64,000 bases of DNA from Streptomyces sannanensis (GCF_039536205.1 NZ_BAAAYL010000001.1:930001-994000); one strand, 5' to 3'. Shown: positions 1-9,115, counted from the first letter of the stretch. Made by a program: numbers and translations. The notes: generated by a model from the letters alone, not told the origin.

Positions 1-1008
1 ATGTGGCCAGGACAGCAGCCGCCCGGGGGCGAGCAGAACCCGCAGGACCAGAACCCGAATCCGTACCAGCAGCCGGGGTACCAGCAGCCGAATCCCTATC
101 AGCAGCCGGGATATCAGCAGCAGACGGGTTATCAGCAGCCGGGCTACCCTCAGCCGGACCCGTACCAGCAGCCGACGGCGCCGCAGTACGCCGTCCCGGA
201 GGCACCCCAGCCGCAGGACAACAACCGAAGGAAGACCGCCGTGGTCGCCGTCGTCGCGGCCACCGCGGTCGTCGCCGCCGCCGTGGTCACCGGTGTGGTC
301 GTGCTGAAGGACGACGACAAGGGCCCGTCGAACCAGGCTGATCCAAAGCCGAGCGCCACCGCCACCACGGCTCCCTCGCCGACCGACAACCCGCGTGGAG
401 ACGCCAAGGGCATCCAGCCCGTCGTCGCGGGCTGGAAGGTCGTCGTGAACCCCAAGTGGGGCACCGCGTTCGACGTGCCGCAGGACTGGGAGGTCTCCAA
501 GGCGGACACGTTCTCGGGCTTCGAGGACAAGGACGGCAAGGTGATCATCGGCCACTCGGCCCCTGCCTACTACAAGTCCAAGTGGTGCACGGACGACGAG
601 GACAAGGACGGTTACAGCACCGACACCGCACTCGCCGGCACCGGCACCAAGGGCGCGGACGGCGCCAAGAGCACCGAGGAGGTCGCCGAGAACCAGGTGG
701 CCTGGTGGGTCTACGGCGCGTTCACCCAGCCCGACAAGAAGCCGGTCAAGACCAGCAAGGCCAAGCCCTACACCACCAAGTCGGGGATCACCGGCAGCGT
801 GGCGACCGCCTGGTCGGTCGGCGCGGACAAGACGGGCAAGTGCGACAGCGACGGCAAGGCCATCACCTTCGGCTTCAAGAACGCCAAGAACGACTTCGTC
901 GCCTGGTCCCTCTACTCCGCAACGGGCGTGGACGGTGAGGTTCCGGAGGCCACGATCCAGAAGATCCTGAGCACCGTGCGACTGGCGGGAGAGCCGACCG
1001 AGTCCTGA
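1..1008 (+). CDS. membrane-anchored Gln/Pro/Tyr-rich secreted-domain protein
   Basis: A 335-residue protein of unknown function. Residues 1-70 are low complexity and rich in Pro, Gln and Tyr, with repeated units of the type NPYQQPGYQQ. One hydrophobic segment (about residues 79-102, Ala/Val-rich) follows an RRK cluster. After a Thr/Ser/Pro linker the outer part (about 145-335) is soluble and Lys/Asp-rich with two Cys. This is the common Streptomyces plan of a cytoplasmic disordered tail, one membrane span and an extracellular domain, so I infer a type II membrane protein. The ATG is the very first base of the window, so a start further upstream cannot be excluded. No catalytic motif is visible. 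Confidence 0.75.
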   Translation: MWPGQQPPGGEQNPQDQNPNPYQQPGYQQPNPYQQPGYQQQTGYQQPGYPQPDPYQQPTAPQYAVPEAPQPQDNNRRKTAVVAVVAATAVVAAAVVTGVVVLKDDDKGPSNQADPKPSATATTAPSPTDNPRGDAKGIQPVVAGWKVVVNPKWGTAFDVPQDWEVSKADTFSGFEDKDGKVIIGHSAPAYYKSKWCTDDEDKDGYSTDTALAGTGTKGADGAKSTEEVAENQVAWWVYGAFTQPDKKPVKTSKAKPYTTKSGITGSVATAWSVGADKTGKCDSDGKAITFGFKNAKNDFVAWSLYSATGVDGEVPEATIQKILSTVRLAGEPTES

Positions 1009-1068
1009 GCGGCACCCGGCGCCCGAAATTCACTTGCCGCGCCACCGCGGCGACGGGACAGTCCCCAG

Positions 1069-2325
1069 GTGAAGCGTAACTACACACTGCTGACCGCCGC
1101 CGCGATCATCACCAGTCTGGGCACCCATGCCGCCCTGATCGCGGCGGCGTTCGCCGTACTGGAGACAGGCGGCGACGGCGGTGACGTGGGCCTGGTCGCC
1201 GCGGCCCGTACCCTTCCGCTCGTCCTCTTCCTCCTCATCGGCGGCGCCGTCGCCGACCGGGTGCCCCGGCACCGGGTGATGGTCGCCGCCAACGCCCTCA
1301 ACTGCGTATCCCAGGGAGCCTTCGCGCTCCTCGTCCTCGCCGGGGAGCCGCAGTTGTGGCAGATGATGCTGCTGAGCGCACTCTGTGGCACCGGACAGGC
1401 CTTCTTCTCCCCTGCCGCGGAGGGCATGCTGCTGTCCAGCGTCAGCGGTGAACAGGCGAGCCGGGCCTTCGCGCTGTTCCGCCTGGGCATGAACGGCGCG
1501 GTCATCGGCGGCGCCGCCCTCGGCGGGGCTCTGGTCGCGGTCGTCGGCCCCGGGTGGGTACTGGCCCTCGACGCGGCCGCGTTCGCGGTCGCCGGCGCGC
1601 TGCGCGCCTTCCTCGACGTCAGCCACATACCGCCGCGCGAACCGGGCGAGGGGCTGCTCGCCGATCTGCGCGACGGCTGGCGGGAGTTCACCGGCCGGAC
1701 CTGGCTTTGGGTCATCGTGGTGCAGTTCTCCGTCTGCAACGCCTTCTTCGGCGCCACCGATTCGGTGTACGGACCGCTGGTCGCCGAGGAGGAGCTCGGC
1801 GGGGCCGGGCCATGGGGCCTGGCGCTCGCCGCCTTCGCCGGGGGCATGGCCCTCGGGGCGCTGCTGATGATGCGCTGGAAGCCGCGCAGGATGCTGCTGG
1901 TGGGCACGGTCTGCGTCTTCCCGTACGCCCTTCCCTCGGCGGCGCTCGCCGTCCCGGTGCCGGTTCCGGTACTGGCCGTGGCGATGCTGCTCAGCGGCGT
2001 CGCGATCGAGGTGTTCTCGGTCTCCTGGATGACGACGCTGCACCAGGAGATCCCCGAGGAGAAGCTGTCGCGGGTCTCGGCCTACGACTGGTTCGGTTCC
2101 CTGGCCTTCCTGCCGCTGGGCACGGCGCTGGCCGGCCCCGCCGAGCAGGCCGTGGGCCGCGGGCCCGCGCTGTGGGGCTGCACCGCGGTGATCGTCCTGC
2201 TCACGGCCGCGGTGCTGCTCGTACCGGGGGTACGGAACCTGACACGCCGTACACCGCTGACCGCGGCCGCCTCCGGTTCCGAGGCGTCAGCCGATACTGA
2301 AAGCCCCGTCGGGCGGCTCGGGTGA
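1069..2325 (+). CDS. MFS transporter (EntS-like efflux type)
   Basis: A 418-residue polytopic protein with about 12 hydrophobic segments, a usual MFS length. A motif-A-like loop (GGAVADRVPRHR, about residue 58) lies between helices 2 and 3. The fold resembles the EntS/MFS_3 exporters, which move small hydrophobic or siderophore-like molecules outward with proton antiport; the substrate is unknown. The start is GTG at 1069. The 3' end overlaps the convergent spermidine-synthase-like gene by 39 bp. Confidence 0.8.
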   Translation: MKRNYTLLTAAAIITSLGTHAALIAAAFAVLETGGDGGDVGLVAAARTLPLVLFLLIGGAVADRVPRHRVMVAANALNCVSQGAFALLVLAGEPQLWQMMLLSALCGTGQAFFSPAAEGMLLSSVSGEQASRAFALFRLGMNGAVIGGAALGGALVAVVGPGWVLALDAAAFAVAGALRAFLDVSHIPPREPGEGLLADLRDGWREFTGRTWLWVIVVQFSVCNAFFGATDSVYGPLVAEEELGGAGPWGLALAAFAGGMALGALLMMRWKPRRMLLVGTVCVFPYALPSAALAVPVPVPVLAVAMLLSGVAIEVFSVSWMTTLHQEIPEEKLSRVSAYDWFGSLAFLPLGTALAGPAEQAVGRGPALWGCTAVIVLLTAAVLLVPGVRNLTRRTPLTAAASGSEASADTESPVGRLG

Positions 2326-3147
2326 CGGCTGGGCGTCCGCGTCCCGCACCGGATGTACGCCCCCGGTGAACTCCCTCAGTGCCGCGCCGTGTTCGACCCG
2401 GGCCGGGAAGGCGTCCGCCGCGGTACGGCGGGCCAGCGCGGCCGTGTCGAGCTCCGCGTGGGAGGCGAGCAGCACCGCGTTGCCGAAGCGCCGGCCACGC
2501 AGCACGGACGGCTCCGCGATCAGCGCCAGCTCCTCGAAGACCGCCGCGAACGTGGCGATCTGGGCGCGCAGGAAGGTGAAGGGCGCACCGTCCGCGAGAT
2601 TGGCCGCGTAGATGCCGCCGGGCCGCAGCACCCGTTCCGCGGCGCGGGCGTACTCGACCGAGGTGAGGTGCGCGGGCACCCGAGAGCCGCCGAAGACATC
2701 GGCGATCAGCAGATCGGCGGAGCCGGCGGGCGCTGCCTCCGTCCAGGCCCGCGCGTCCGCGCCGTGCACCTCGATGCCCGACCCGTCCGGCAGCCCCAGA
2801 TGCTCGGCCACCAGCTCCAGCAGCCCCAGGTCCGCCTCCACCACGTCCTGCCGGGATCCGGGACGGGTCGCGGCGACATAGCGCGGCAGGGTGAGCGCCC
2901 CGCCGCCGAGGTGCAGTACGTCGAGCGGGGCGCCCTCGGCCGCGGCGCAGTCGACGACATGGGCGAGCCTCTGGGCGTACTCGAACTCCAGATGCGTGGG
3001 ATCGTCCAGGTCCACGTACGACTGAGGTGCCCCGTCCACGGTGAGCAGCCAGGCCCGGGCCCGGTCCACGTCGGGCATCAGCTTGGCGGTGCCCTGATCC
3101 ACGGTTCGGGCGACGGGTATCGGCTCATTCACCGTCTCATTGTGCAT
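2287..3147 (-). CDS. spermidine-synthase-like SAM-fold protein
   Basis: About 286 residues from the ATG at 3147; the open frame runs on to 3204, but that extra stretch is Arg/Pro-rich and looks non-coding. The protein has a Rossmann methyltransferase core: LHLGGGALTLPRY (nucleotide-binding loop), an acidic strand-2 end (VVEADLGLLEL), a GADARAW strand and DLLIADVFGG. This matches the spermidine/spermine synthase superfamily members common in actinobacteria, many of which are not proven polyamine aminopropyltransferases. It converges on and overlaps the MFS gene. Confidence 0.7.
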   Translation of the reverse strand: MHNETVNEPIPVARTVDQGTAKLMPDVDRARAWLLTVDGAPQSYVDLDDPTHLEFEYAQRLAHVVDCAAAEGAPLDVLHLGGGALTLPRYVAATRPGSRQDVVEADLGLLELVAEHLGLPDGSGIEVHGADARAWTEAAPAGSADLLIADVFGGSRVPAHLTSVEYARAAERVLRPGGIYAANLADGAPFTFLRAQIATFAAVFEELALIAEPSVLRGRRFGNAVLLASHAELDTAALARRTAADAFPARVEHGAALREFTGGVHPVRDADAQPSPEPPDGAFSIG

Positions 3148-3232
3148 CCGCCCGGATCCCGGCGACGGCGGCCGCGTGCGCGGCTGCCTGGGCGAAGCCC
3201 GCACGGGCCGCGGGGGCCTGCCGGGAGGGAGC

Positions 3233-3341
3233 CGGCCGTGATGAGATCCACCCCGGCCTCGGCCAAGCCCTGCAGCATCCCGGTCAGTCGGCCGATACCC
3301 GTGACTCCTCCACCGCCGAGCACGAGAGCCGTGTCCGTCAT
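3233..3341 (-). pseudogene. remnant of a patatin-like phospholipase N-terminus
   Basis: From an ATG at 3341 the minus strand encodes MTDTALVLGGGGVTG followed by IGRLTGMLQGLAEAGVDL, which is the start of patatin-like phospholipases, including the Gly-rich oxyanion-hole loop. Recognisable sequence stops near 3233. The Ser-containing GxSxG motif and everything after it are missing, and the next codons are Arg/Pro-rich. Only about 36 residues survive, so this is a 5' remnant left by a deletion. Confidence 0.6.
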
Positions 3342-3366
3342 GGGAGCAGTTTGGCGCGGGGTCCGG

Positions 3367-4536
3367 TCAGAGCAGCTCGGTGACCGTGCCCGCGCCGACC
3401 GTGCGGCCGCCCTCACGGATCGCGAAGCCGAGCCCCGGCTCCAGCGGAACGTCCCGGCCCAGCTCGACGGTCATGGTGACCGTGTGGCCGGGACGGGCGA
3501 CGGCCGCCTCGCCGAGGTCGATGTCGCCGACCACGTCCGCGGTACGGATGTAGAACTGCGGCCGGTAGCCGGTGGAGACCGGCGTGCTGCGACCGCCCTC
3601 GCGCGCCGACAGTACGTACGCCTGTGCGCTGAACCGACGGCTCGGCGTGACACTGCCGGGCGCCGCCACCACATGACCGCGGCGGACCGCGTCGCGGGGC
3701 ACCCCGCGCAGCAGCAGCGCGACATTGTCGCCGGCCTCGGCGGACTCCATCGGCTTGCCGAAGGTCTCCAGGCCGGTGACGACGGACTCGGTCTCCGCGC
3801 CCAACACCTCCACACGGTCGCCGACCCGGACGGTGCCCCGCTCGACGGCGCCGGTGACGACCGTTCCGCGGCCGGTGATGGTCAGCACGTTCTCCACCGG
3901 CAGCAGGAAGGGCGCGTCCGTGTACCGGACGGGCATCGGTACGTATGTGTCCACCGCGTCCAGCAGCGCCTCGACGGACGCGGTCCAGCGCGGGTCGCCC
4001 TCCAGCGCCCCGAGCCCGGAGACCCGGACGACGGGCGCCGCGTCGCCGCCGTAGCCGTGCGCGGTGAGCAGCTCGCGGACCTCCAGCTCGACCAGGTCGG
4101 TCAGCTCGGGGTCGCTCGCGTCGGCCTTGTTCAGGGCGACGACGATATGGTCGACGCCGACCTGGCGGGCGAGCAGCACATGCTCGGCCGTCTGCGGCAT
4201 GATCCCGTCCTGCGCGGAGACGACCAGGATCGCCCCGTCCAGCTGCGCCGCGCCGGTGACCATGTTCTTGATGTAGTCGGCATGGCCGGGCATGTCGACA
4301 TGGGCGTAGTGCCGGGTCTCGGTCTCGTACTCGACATGCGCGATGTTGATCGTGATGCCGCGCCGCGCCTCCTCGGGGGCCCTGTCGATGCGGTCGAAGG
4401 GGACGAAGGAGCTCGCTTCCCTGTCGGCGAGGACCTTGGTGATGGCGGCGGTCAGGGTGGTCTTGCCGTGGTCGACATGGCCCATGGTGCCGATGTTGAG
4501 GTGCGGCTTGGTGCGCACGTATGCCGTCTTGGACAT
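3367..4536 (-). CDS. tuf3: divergent elongation factor Tu (tuf3-like)
   Basis: 389 residues, full EF-Tu length. The start ATG at 4536 has a good ribosome site (GGAAGGA) a few bases upstream. Motifs: GHVDHGKT (residues 19-26), RGITI switch I, DMPGH (G3, where major EF-Tu usually has DCPGH), NKAD (G4) and the domain 2/3 sequence YRPQFYIRT. It would deliver aminoacyl-tRNA to the ribosome. Major tuf genes lie in the rpsL-rpsG-fusA operon; this copy is alone and visibly divergent, like the tuf3 copies of Streptomyces, which are reported as expressed under stress or stringent conditions. The assignment to tuf3 rests on this context. Confidence 0.85.
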   Translation of the reverse strand: MSKTAYVRTKPHLNIGTMGHVDHGKTTLTAAITKVLADREASSFVPFDRIDRAPEEARRGITINIAHVEYETETRHYAHVDMPGHADYIKNMVTGAAQLDGAILVVSAQDGIMPQTAEHVLLARQVGVDHIVVALNKADASDPELTDLVELEVRELLTAHGYGGDAAPVVRVSGLGALEGDPRWTASVEALLDAVDTYVPMPVRYTDAPFLLPVENVLTITGRGTVVTGAVERGTVRVGDRVEVLGAETESVVTGLETFGKPMESAEAGDNVALLLRGVPRDAVRRGHVVAAPGSVTPSRRFSAQAYVLSAREGGRSTPVSTGYRPQFYIRTADVVGDIDLGEAAVARPGHTVTMTVELGRDVPLEPGLGFAIREGGRTVGAGTVTELL

Positions 4537-5004
4537 GGTTCCTTCCCGGAACTCGAAGCGTGTGAGGGACCCCTGCGCCTCGCCGACCCTCCCCCTGCGG
4601 GGTCCGCCGGACTGTCCGGGAAGGGTCAGCTTCGGGCGCCGCCGAAGGACGCTGCGGCCGCGTGCGCGGCGACGACGGCAGCCTTCGGCGCGTCCGCGAC
4701 TGCGGACGGCGCTGCGAGGAAGGCGTACCGGAACATGCCCTTGATCGTGGCGCACGGAGGACGGCACGTCGAATGGTTTTCGGCGACGGCAACTCCGAAG
4801 ATCCCGCGCGGCGTTCGACGACGGACACGGGCGAACCCGACGCAGGACCTCAGATGCAGCCCGTCCTGATGGCACCTCTGGGGGAGGTGGCCAGGGGAGT
4901 TCGAGGACGGCCCGGCCCGCCGAGCTGGAGCGGCATGCCCTGCGTCGCCACCGCGCCAAGCACATGCACGGCGATCACTCCCGCCGACGGGTTACCCTCC
5001 ACGG
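4537..5004. other. intergenic region with no recognised gene
   Basis: A 468-bp divergent gap between the EF-Tu-like gene and the TVP38-like gene. It should hold both promoters. I see Arg-rich open frames that look like GC-driven noise and no convincing RNA gene or operator. Confidence 0.5.
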
Positions 5005-5730
5005 GTGCTCGACCCCGTCACCCCGCCCGCCGGCCTCGCCCCGCGCTGCGCCCGTGCGCTGCTCTCGCCGTGGGCGCGTTTCTCGCTGCTGGTGCTGATG
5101 CTGGCGACGGCCGCGACGGCCGTCGTGCTGTACGAACCGCAGCGGCTGCTCACCACGGGCTGGCCGGCCCCGGTGAGCACCGGGGGTACGGCACTGCTGT
5201 TCGGCCTCGCGTACGGGCTGTGCACCGCGGCCTTCGTCCCCCGGCCGGTGCTGAATCTCGCGGCCGGTGCCCTGCTCGGCTCCCAGGCCGGGCTGGGCTC
5301 CGCGGTCGCGGGGACGGCACTGGGCGCGGCGATCTCGTTCGGCCTCGGCCGGCTGCTGGGGCAGGACGCGCTACGGCCGCTGCTGCGCGGGCGCTGGCTG
5401 CTGGCCGCGGACCATCAGCTGAGCCGGCACGGCTTCCGTTCGATGCTGGCGATCCGGCTGTTCCCGGGGGTGCCGTTCGCCGCCGCCAACTACTGCGCGG
5501 CGGTGTCACGCATGGGCTGGCTGCCGTTCCTGCTGGCGACGGCTCTCGGGTCGATCCCGAACACGGCGGCGTACGTCGTCGCCGGCGCCCGTGCCACATC
5601 CCCGACGTCCCCCGCCTTCCTGATCGCGACGGGATTCATCGCGGTGACCTCGGTCGGCGGCGCGGCGGCCGCCTGGCTGGGACGTCACCGCCTGCGCCGG
5701 GACGGCCGCCGGAGCGTGACCGAAGCCTGA
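5005..5730 (+). CDS. TVP38/TMEM64 (DedA/VTT-type) membrane protein
   Basis: 241 residues with about six hydrophobic segments. The VTT-domain signatures are present: an FVPRPVLNLAAGALLG-like re-entrant segment (about residues 75-90), GTALGAAISFGLGR, and RLFPGVPFAAANY (about 151-163), which corresponds to the conserved FPGxPF/N motif. These proteins sit in the cytoplasmic membrane and are thought to act in lipid scrambling or polyprenyl-phosphate recycling. The uppP gene just downstream fits that theme. The start is GTG at 5005. Confidence 0.8.
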   Translation: MLDPVTPPAGLAPRCARALLSPWARFSLLVLMLATAATAVVLYEPQRLLTTGWPAPVSTGGTALLFGLAYGLCTAAFVPRPVLNLAAGALLGSQAGLGSAVAGTALGAAISFGLGRLLGQDALRPLLRGRWLLAADHQLSRHGFRSMLAIRLFPGVPFAAANYCAAVSRMGWLPFLLATALGSIPNTAAYVVAGARATSPTSPAFLIATGFIAVTSVGGAAAAWLGRHRLRRDGRRSVTEA

Positions 5731-5757
5731 CGGCCGCGTGGCCGTCCTGGCCGCCAG

Positions 5758-5773
5758 GGCCCGTCGCCGGGCC
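5758..5773 (+). terminator. GC hairpin after the TVP38-like gene
   Basis: GGCCCG (5758-5763) pairs with CGGGCC (5768-5773) around the loop TCGC and is followed by TTC. It is short and has no U-tract, so it is a weak terminator candidate. Confidence 0.35.
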
Positions 5774-6011
5774 TTCACCCGAGGGCGCTACGCTGCCTCA
5801 CTACTGGCGCGCGATCATCATTCGCCTCTGCGCCCGAAGCCATCCGGATCGCCTGACAGACCGTCAGCCAAGTCAGCAAAGGGTCAGCATGAGTACGGCC
5901 ACAGCACCATCCACATGATCAGACGTGCACACCACACGGCAGCCCATACCCGCCCACTGACCAGCAAGCCCGCCGGTCAGCCCTGATCATTTGTTGGATG
6001 GCACAGTTTCA

Positions 6012-6887
6012 ATGACTTGGTTCGAATCGTTCATTCTCGGGCTCGTCCAGGGACTCACGGAGTTCCTGCCCATCTCCTCCAGTGCGCATCTGCGGCTCAC
6101 CGCCGCCTTCGCGGGCTGGGAGGACCCGGGTGCGGCGTTCACCGCCATCACACAGATAGGCACCGAGGCGGCCGTCCTCATCTACTTCCGCAAGGACATC
6201 GGACGGATCATCTACGCCTGGTTCCGTTCGCTCACCGACAAGACGATGCGGGGTGACCACGACGCGCAGATGGGCTGGCTCGTCATCGTGGGCTCGATCC
6301 CTATCGGTCTGCTGGGCGTCACACTCAAGGACCAGATCGAGGGCCCCTTCCGCGATCTGCGCCTGACCGCCACCACACTGATCGTCATGGGCATCGTCCT
6401 CGGCGTGGCCGACCGGCTCGCGGCCCGGGACGAGGCGGGCGGCCGGCACCGTGCGGCCAAGCAGCGCAAGACGCTCCAGGATCTGAGCGTCAAGGACGGC
6501 CTGATCTTCGGAATCTGCCAGGCGATGGCCCTGGTCCCGGGCGTTTCCCGCTCGGGAGCCACGATCAGCGGTGGTCTGCTGATGGGCTACACCCGCGAGT
6601 CGGCGGCCCGCTACTCCTTCCTGCTCGCCATCCCGGCGGTGCTGGCGTCCGGCGTCTTCGAACTCAAGGACGCGACCGAGGGCGGCCATGTCGCCTGGGG
6701 GCCGACGATCTTCGCCACGATCATCGCGTTCGGTGTCGGATATGCCGTCATTGCCTGGTTCATGAAGTTCATCACCACCAAGAGCTTCATGCCGTTCGTC
6801 TACTACCGGATCGCGCTGGGCATCCTGCTGTACATCCTGGTCGGCGCGGACGTGCTGAGCCCGCACGCGGGCGAGTCCGCGGGCTGA
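6012..6887 (+). CDS. uppP: undecaprenyl-diphosphate phosphatase
   Basis: 291 residues. The enzyme (UppP/BacA) removes a phosphate from undecaprenyl diphosphate at the membrane, recycling the carrier for peptidoglycan synthesis and giving bacitracin tolerance. Family motifs are clear: GLVQGLTEFLPISSSAHL near the N-terminus (catalytic Glu and Ser cluster) and PGVSRSGAT at residues 176-184, with about eight hydrophobic segments. I take the ATG at 6012 (MTWFES); the TTG further upstream has no support. The last 44 codons lie in a 136-bp block that recurs at 12483-12618 with one difference, so the 3' end of this gene borders an inserted or duplicated segment. Confidence 0.93.
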   Translation: MTWFESFILGLVQGLTEFLPISSSAHLRLTAAFAGWEDPGAAFTAITQIGTEAAVLIYFRKDIGRIIYAWFRSLTDKTMRGDHDAQMGWLVIVGSIPIGLLGVTLKDQIEGPFRDLRLTATTLIVMGIVLGVADRLAARDEAGGRHRAAKQRKTLQDLSVKDGLIFGICQAMALVPGVSRSGATISGGLLMGYTRESAARYSFLLAIPAVLASGVFELKDATEGGHVAWGPTIFATIIAFGVGYAVIAWFMKFITTKSFMPFVYYRIALGILLYILVGADVLSPHAGESAG

Positions 6888-6891
6888 TGCG
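6756..6891 (+). repeat. 136-bp direct repeat, copy 1 (3' end of uppP)
   Basis: This copy is inside the intact uppP gene and runs 4 bp past its stop codon. It matches 12483-12618 at 135 of 136 positions. The one difference is T at 6838 versus G at 12565, which would change Leu to Arg. The two copies bracket about 5.6 kb of accessory genes. Confidence 0.95.
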
Positions 6892-7362
6892 CTAGCGGAA
6901 ACTAGAGGGAGCTAGAGGCGATTCGAGGGTACTCCCCTCGATCATCTCCCAGTTGTCTCCCAGTCGATCAAGAGGCGGGGCGGGGTACACCACCTGGGGG
7001 GTGGAATAGATACCCCGCCCCGGCCTCTTCGCCCCTGACGGGTCGCTGTCCAGGCGGGTGCCGGCAGGGCGAATCGACGACATCCCGCCATTGACCAGCG
7101 GATGCGGCAGCGGGATCTCCCTCGGCGCAGCCGTGGACCGGTTGCGCCGAGGTCTTCAGATGTGAATGCGCCTCTGGCATACCCGCAGATGCGGGTGGCA
7201 GGGAGACGCCCCCTTCAAGATCACAAAAAGCCTCAAAACTGCTGCTGACTTATGATCACGGTGGCCCGAGCGTTGCTCGGGTGCCCGCCCCTGATCAGCT
7301 GCAGTGGATCCTCGACGCCCGTCGAGCCCTCGGCATCCGCGCCGGGCCGTGATTCGGCCGGC
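6892..7362. other. left flank of the island, no recognised gene
   Basis: 471 bp between uppP and the NUDIX gene. It contains the long hairpin at 6970-7029 and otherwise only weak open frames. A short plus-strand stretch near 7260-7352 (reading ...QLQWILDARRALGIRAG then stop) looks like the tail of some protein, but I cannot name it. Confidence 0.5.
6970..7029. terminator. long 18-bp-arm hairpin just inside the island
   Basis: AAGAGGC+GGGGCGGGGTA (6970-6987) pairs with TACCCCGCCCC+GCCTCTT (7011-7029) with one bulged G at 7022. The 23-nt loop contains a second small stem (CCACC/GGTGG). It could be a bidirectional terminator for uppP and the convergent NUDIX-terminated operon, or a structural site of the island. 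Confidence 0.5.
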
Positions 7363-7803
7363 TCAGGCCGGCGTCGTCAGCCGGTCCGCGAGGAGGAGCG
7401 CCAGCGGTCCGCCCTGGAGGAGGAACCGCCCCGCCGTGATTGCGGCGATGGCATCCTGCATCGGCCACCACATCAGCTTGAACTCCTCCTCGGTGGGCGC
7501 CAGCTCCTGCGGCCCGAGGGTCAGGTCGCGGGCCTCGAAGAGGTGAACGCGGGCAGTCGTTCCAGCGGTGATCGCGTAGGAGCCAAGAGAGCGCCAGTTC
7601 GCCGCGGTGATCCCGGCTTCCTCGCGGAGCTCCCGCCGCGCGGTCTCTTCCGGGGTCTCGCCCTCCTCCTGGCGTCCTCCGGGGAGGAACAGGTAGTCGC
7701 CACCGTGCTGGGGGAACGGCGCGGTCAGCAAGGCGACCAGGCCGTTGGAGTCGCGGGCGACGATGACGGCCGCGTCCCGTGTGGGCAGGTGCGTGTTGGT
7801 CAT
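7363..7803 (-). CDS. NUDIX hydrolase
   Basis: 146 residues. The Nudix box is complete: GGRQEEGETPEETARRELREEAG reads as Gx5Ex7REUxEEx(G) at about residues 42-64. Such enzymes hydrolyse nucleoside diphosphates linked to another moiety. It is the last gene of the minus-strand island operon, 14 bp after the metalloenzyme gene, so it may act on a nucleotide or nucleotide-sugar made by its neighbours. The start is ATG at 7803. Confidence 0.85.
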   Translation of the reverse strand: MTNTHLPTRDAAVIVARDSNGLVALLTAPFPQHGGDYLFLPGGRQEEGETPEETARRELREEAGITAANWRSLGSYAITAGTTARVHLFEARDLTLGPQELAPTEEEFKLMWWPMQDAIAAITAGRFLLQGGPLALLLADRLTTPA

Positions 7804-7817
7804 GCCCGGAGCCTAGG

Positions 7818-8621
7818 TCAGGGCGAGAGCTCCATACAGGCGAACGGCACGGTCGTCACTGCTGGGTGGACAATCCCACGCCCGTAGTACCCGTCCTCCC
7901 CGAAGGCGTCGCCGTGGTCGGCGCACATGATGACCAACCACCTCTTGATGCTGGTCAGTCCGGTGACCAGGTCGCCCAGGTGCTCGTCGGCGTAGGCGAG
8001 GGCGGCGGCCTGGGACTGCCAGGAGTCGGAACTCTCGCCGAGGTAGTGGCCGTGGGGGACGTGCGCGGCCGAGACGTTGACGAACAGGAAGAGCGGCCTG
8101 TCCTCCCGGGCCTGGGCGACGTCGAGGGCGTGCTCGACCTGGTACCGGGTGGAGTCCGGCTCGGGCGAGCAGAACTCCGGCCGCCAGAAATCCTCGTCGA
8201 ACATGTCCGGGAGGACCGACCCGAGCGGCGTCTCCCGGGAGAAGTAGGTCACGCCACCGATGCACACCGTGCGGTAGCCGTGCTGGCCGAGGCCGACGAG
8301 GAGGTTCGGGGCGTTGAAAACGAACGTGCGCGGGTCGACGGTCTTGAAGGCCGGCGGTCGGCACTCCCACAGTCGCGGCGGCTGTACGGGCTGCGGAAGT
8401 TTGGGGAGGAAGCCGGAGAAGAATGCCATGTGGGCGGGGAGCGTGAAGGTTCCGGGCGTCCGACGCTCCTCCCACTGCCCGCCTGGCAGAAGGCCAGCGA
8501 GCCGGGGTGTCTGGCCAGCATGCATGGCCGCCCTAGCGACGTCGTAGCGCAGGGAGTCCAGCGTGACGAACAGGATGTTCGTGCCGGTCCTGATGATCTC
8601 CGCAGCGTCGATCACGGTCAT
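7818..8621 (-). CDS. sulfatase/alkaline-phosphatase-superfamily metalloenzyme
   Basis: 267 residues, shorter than classical sulfatases. The N-terminal metal-binding strand NILFVTLDSLRYD and the TFTLPAHMAFFSG motif (about residues 58-70) align with the nucleophile region of the superfamily. The nucleophile position is Thr, as in phosphatase or phosphotransferase members, and not the Cys/Ser of formylglycine sulfatases. The C-terminal ADHGDAFGEDGYYGRGIVH supplies the second metal site. I infer a phospho- or sulfo-ester hydrolase or transferase. Its ATG overlaps the stop of the gene before it by 4 bp, so the two are translationally coupled. Confidence 0.7.
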   Translation of the reverse strand: MTVIDAAEIIRTGTNILFVTLDSLRYDVARAAMHAGQTPRLAGLLPGGQWEERRTPGTFTLPAHMAFFSGFLPKLPQPVQPPRLWECRPPAFKTVDPRTFVFNAPNLLVGLGQHGYRTVCIGGVTYFSRETPLGSVLPDMFDEDFWRPEFCSPEPDSTRYQVEHALDVAQAREDRPLFLFVNVSAAHVPHGHYLGESSDSWQSQAAALAYADEHLGDLVTGLTSIKRWLVIMCADHGDAFGEDGYYGRGIVHPAVTTVPFACMELSP

Positions 8622-9115
8622 ACTTCCGCAGTGGCGAAGTAGTGGGCGAGGTCGGGCCGGTGGATGACGCGGCCCCGGGAGTGGTCGTTGACGGGGATGG
8701 GCACCTTGTCGCGGGCAATCAGGTCGCAGATCCGTTCCAGCCCAGCTCCCTCTCGGATCTCGGCCCCGTCCGAGGCGAACAGACGGATGGTCACCTCGGC
8801 ACCGGCGCTGCTGATCAAGGTGCCCGGGACCTGAAGCGTGCGGATCGCGTAGGCGAGGAGATCTTGCCCGCCCTCACCGATGACCGAGACAGTCGCCGCG
8901 AAGTGCTGGCAGTTGATCGCGCCGCGGTTGAACAGGCCGGCGTACTGCTTGGCCAGCTCGGTGCCGTCATGGACCAGGGCAACGCCGTGGGAGCGGGTGG
9001 TCAGGATGAGGCAGGAGCCGACCCACCAGGCGACAGCAGGGTGGATCTCGCCGGGGTGACGGCCGTGGATCCGGTCCTCGGCGAAGACGATGGAGAGGTC
9101 AACGGGATTGAGCAC
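8618..9115 (-). CDS. short protein, possibly related to phosphomannomutase domain I
   Basis: 165 residues. Function not established. The order VALVHDGTELAKQYAGLFNRGA, LLAYAIRTLQVPGTLISSAG, VTIRLFASDGAEI recalls domain I of alpha-D-phosphohexomutases (metal-binding, then catalytic Ser loop, then sugar-binding part). The usual catalytic TASHNP loop is replaced by ISSAGAEVT, and domains II-IV are absent. If the similarity is real, this is a stand-alone, probably non-mutase derivative. It overlaps the kinase gene by 17 bp and the metalloenzyme gene by 4 bp, so it is firmly part of the operon. Confidence 0.5.
   Translation of the reverse strand: MLNPVDLSIVFAEDRIHGRHPGEIHPAVAWWVGSCLILTTRSHGVALVHDGTELAKQYAGLFNRGAINCQHFAATVSVIGEGGQDLLAYAIRTLQVPGTLISSAGAEVTIRLFASDGAEIREGAGLERICDLIARDKVPIPVNDHSRGRVIHRPDLAHYFATAEV

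Noticed and set aside
2353..4869. An 838-residue plus-strand open frame
   Set aside because: It lies antisense to the spermidine-synthase-like and EF-Tu genes, is Arg/Gly-rich with no domain, and results from high GC content.
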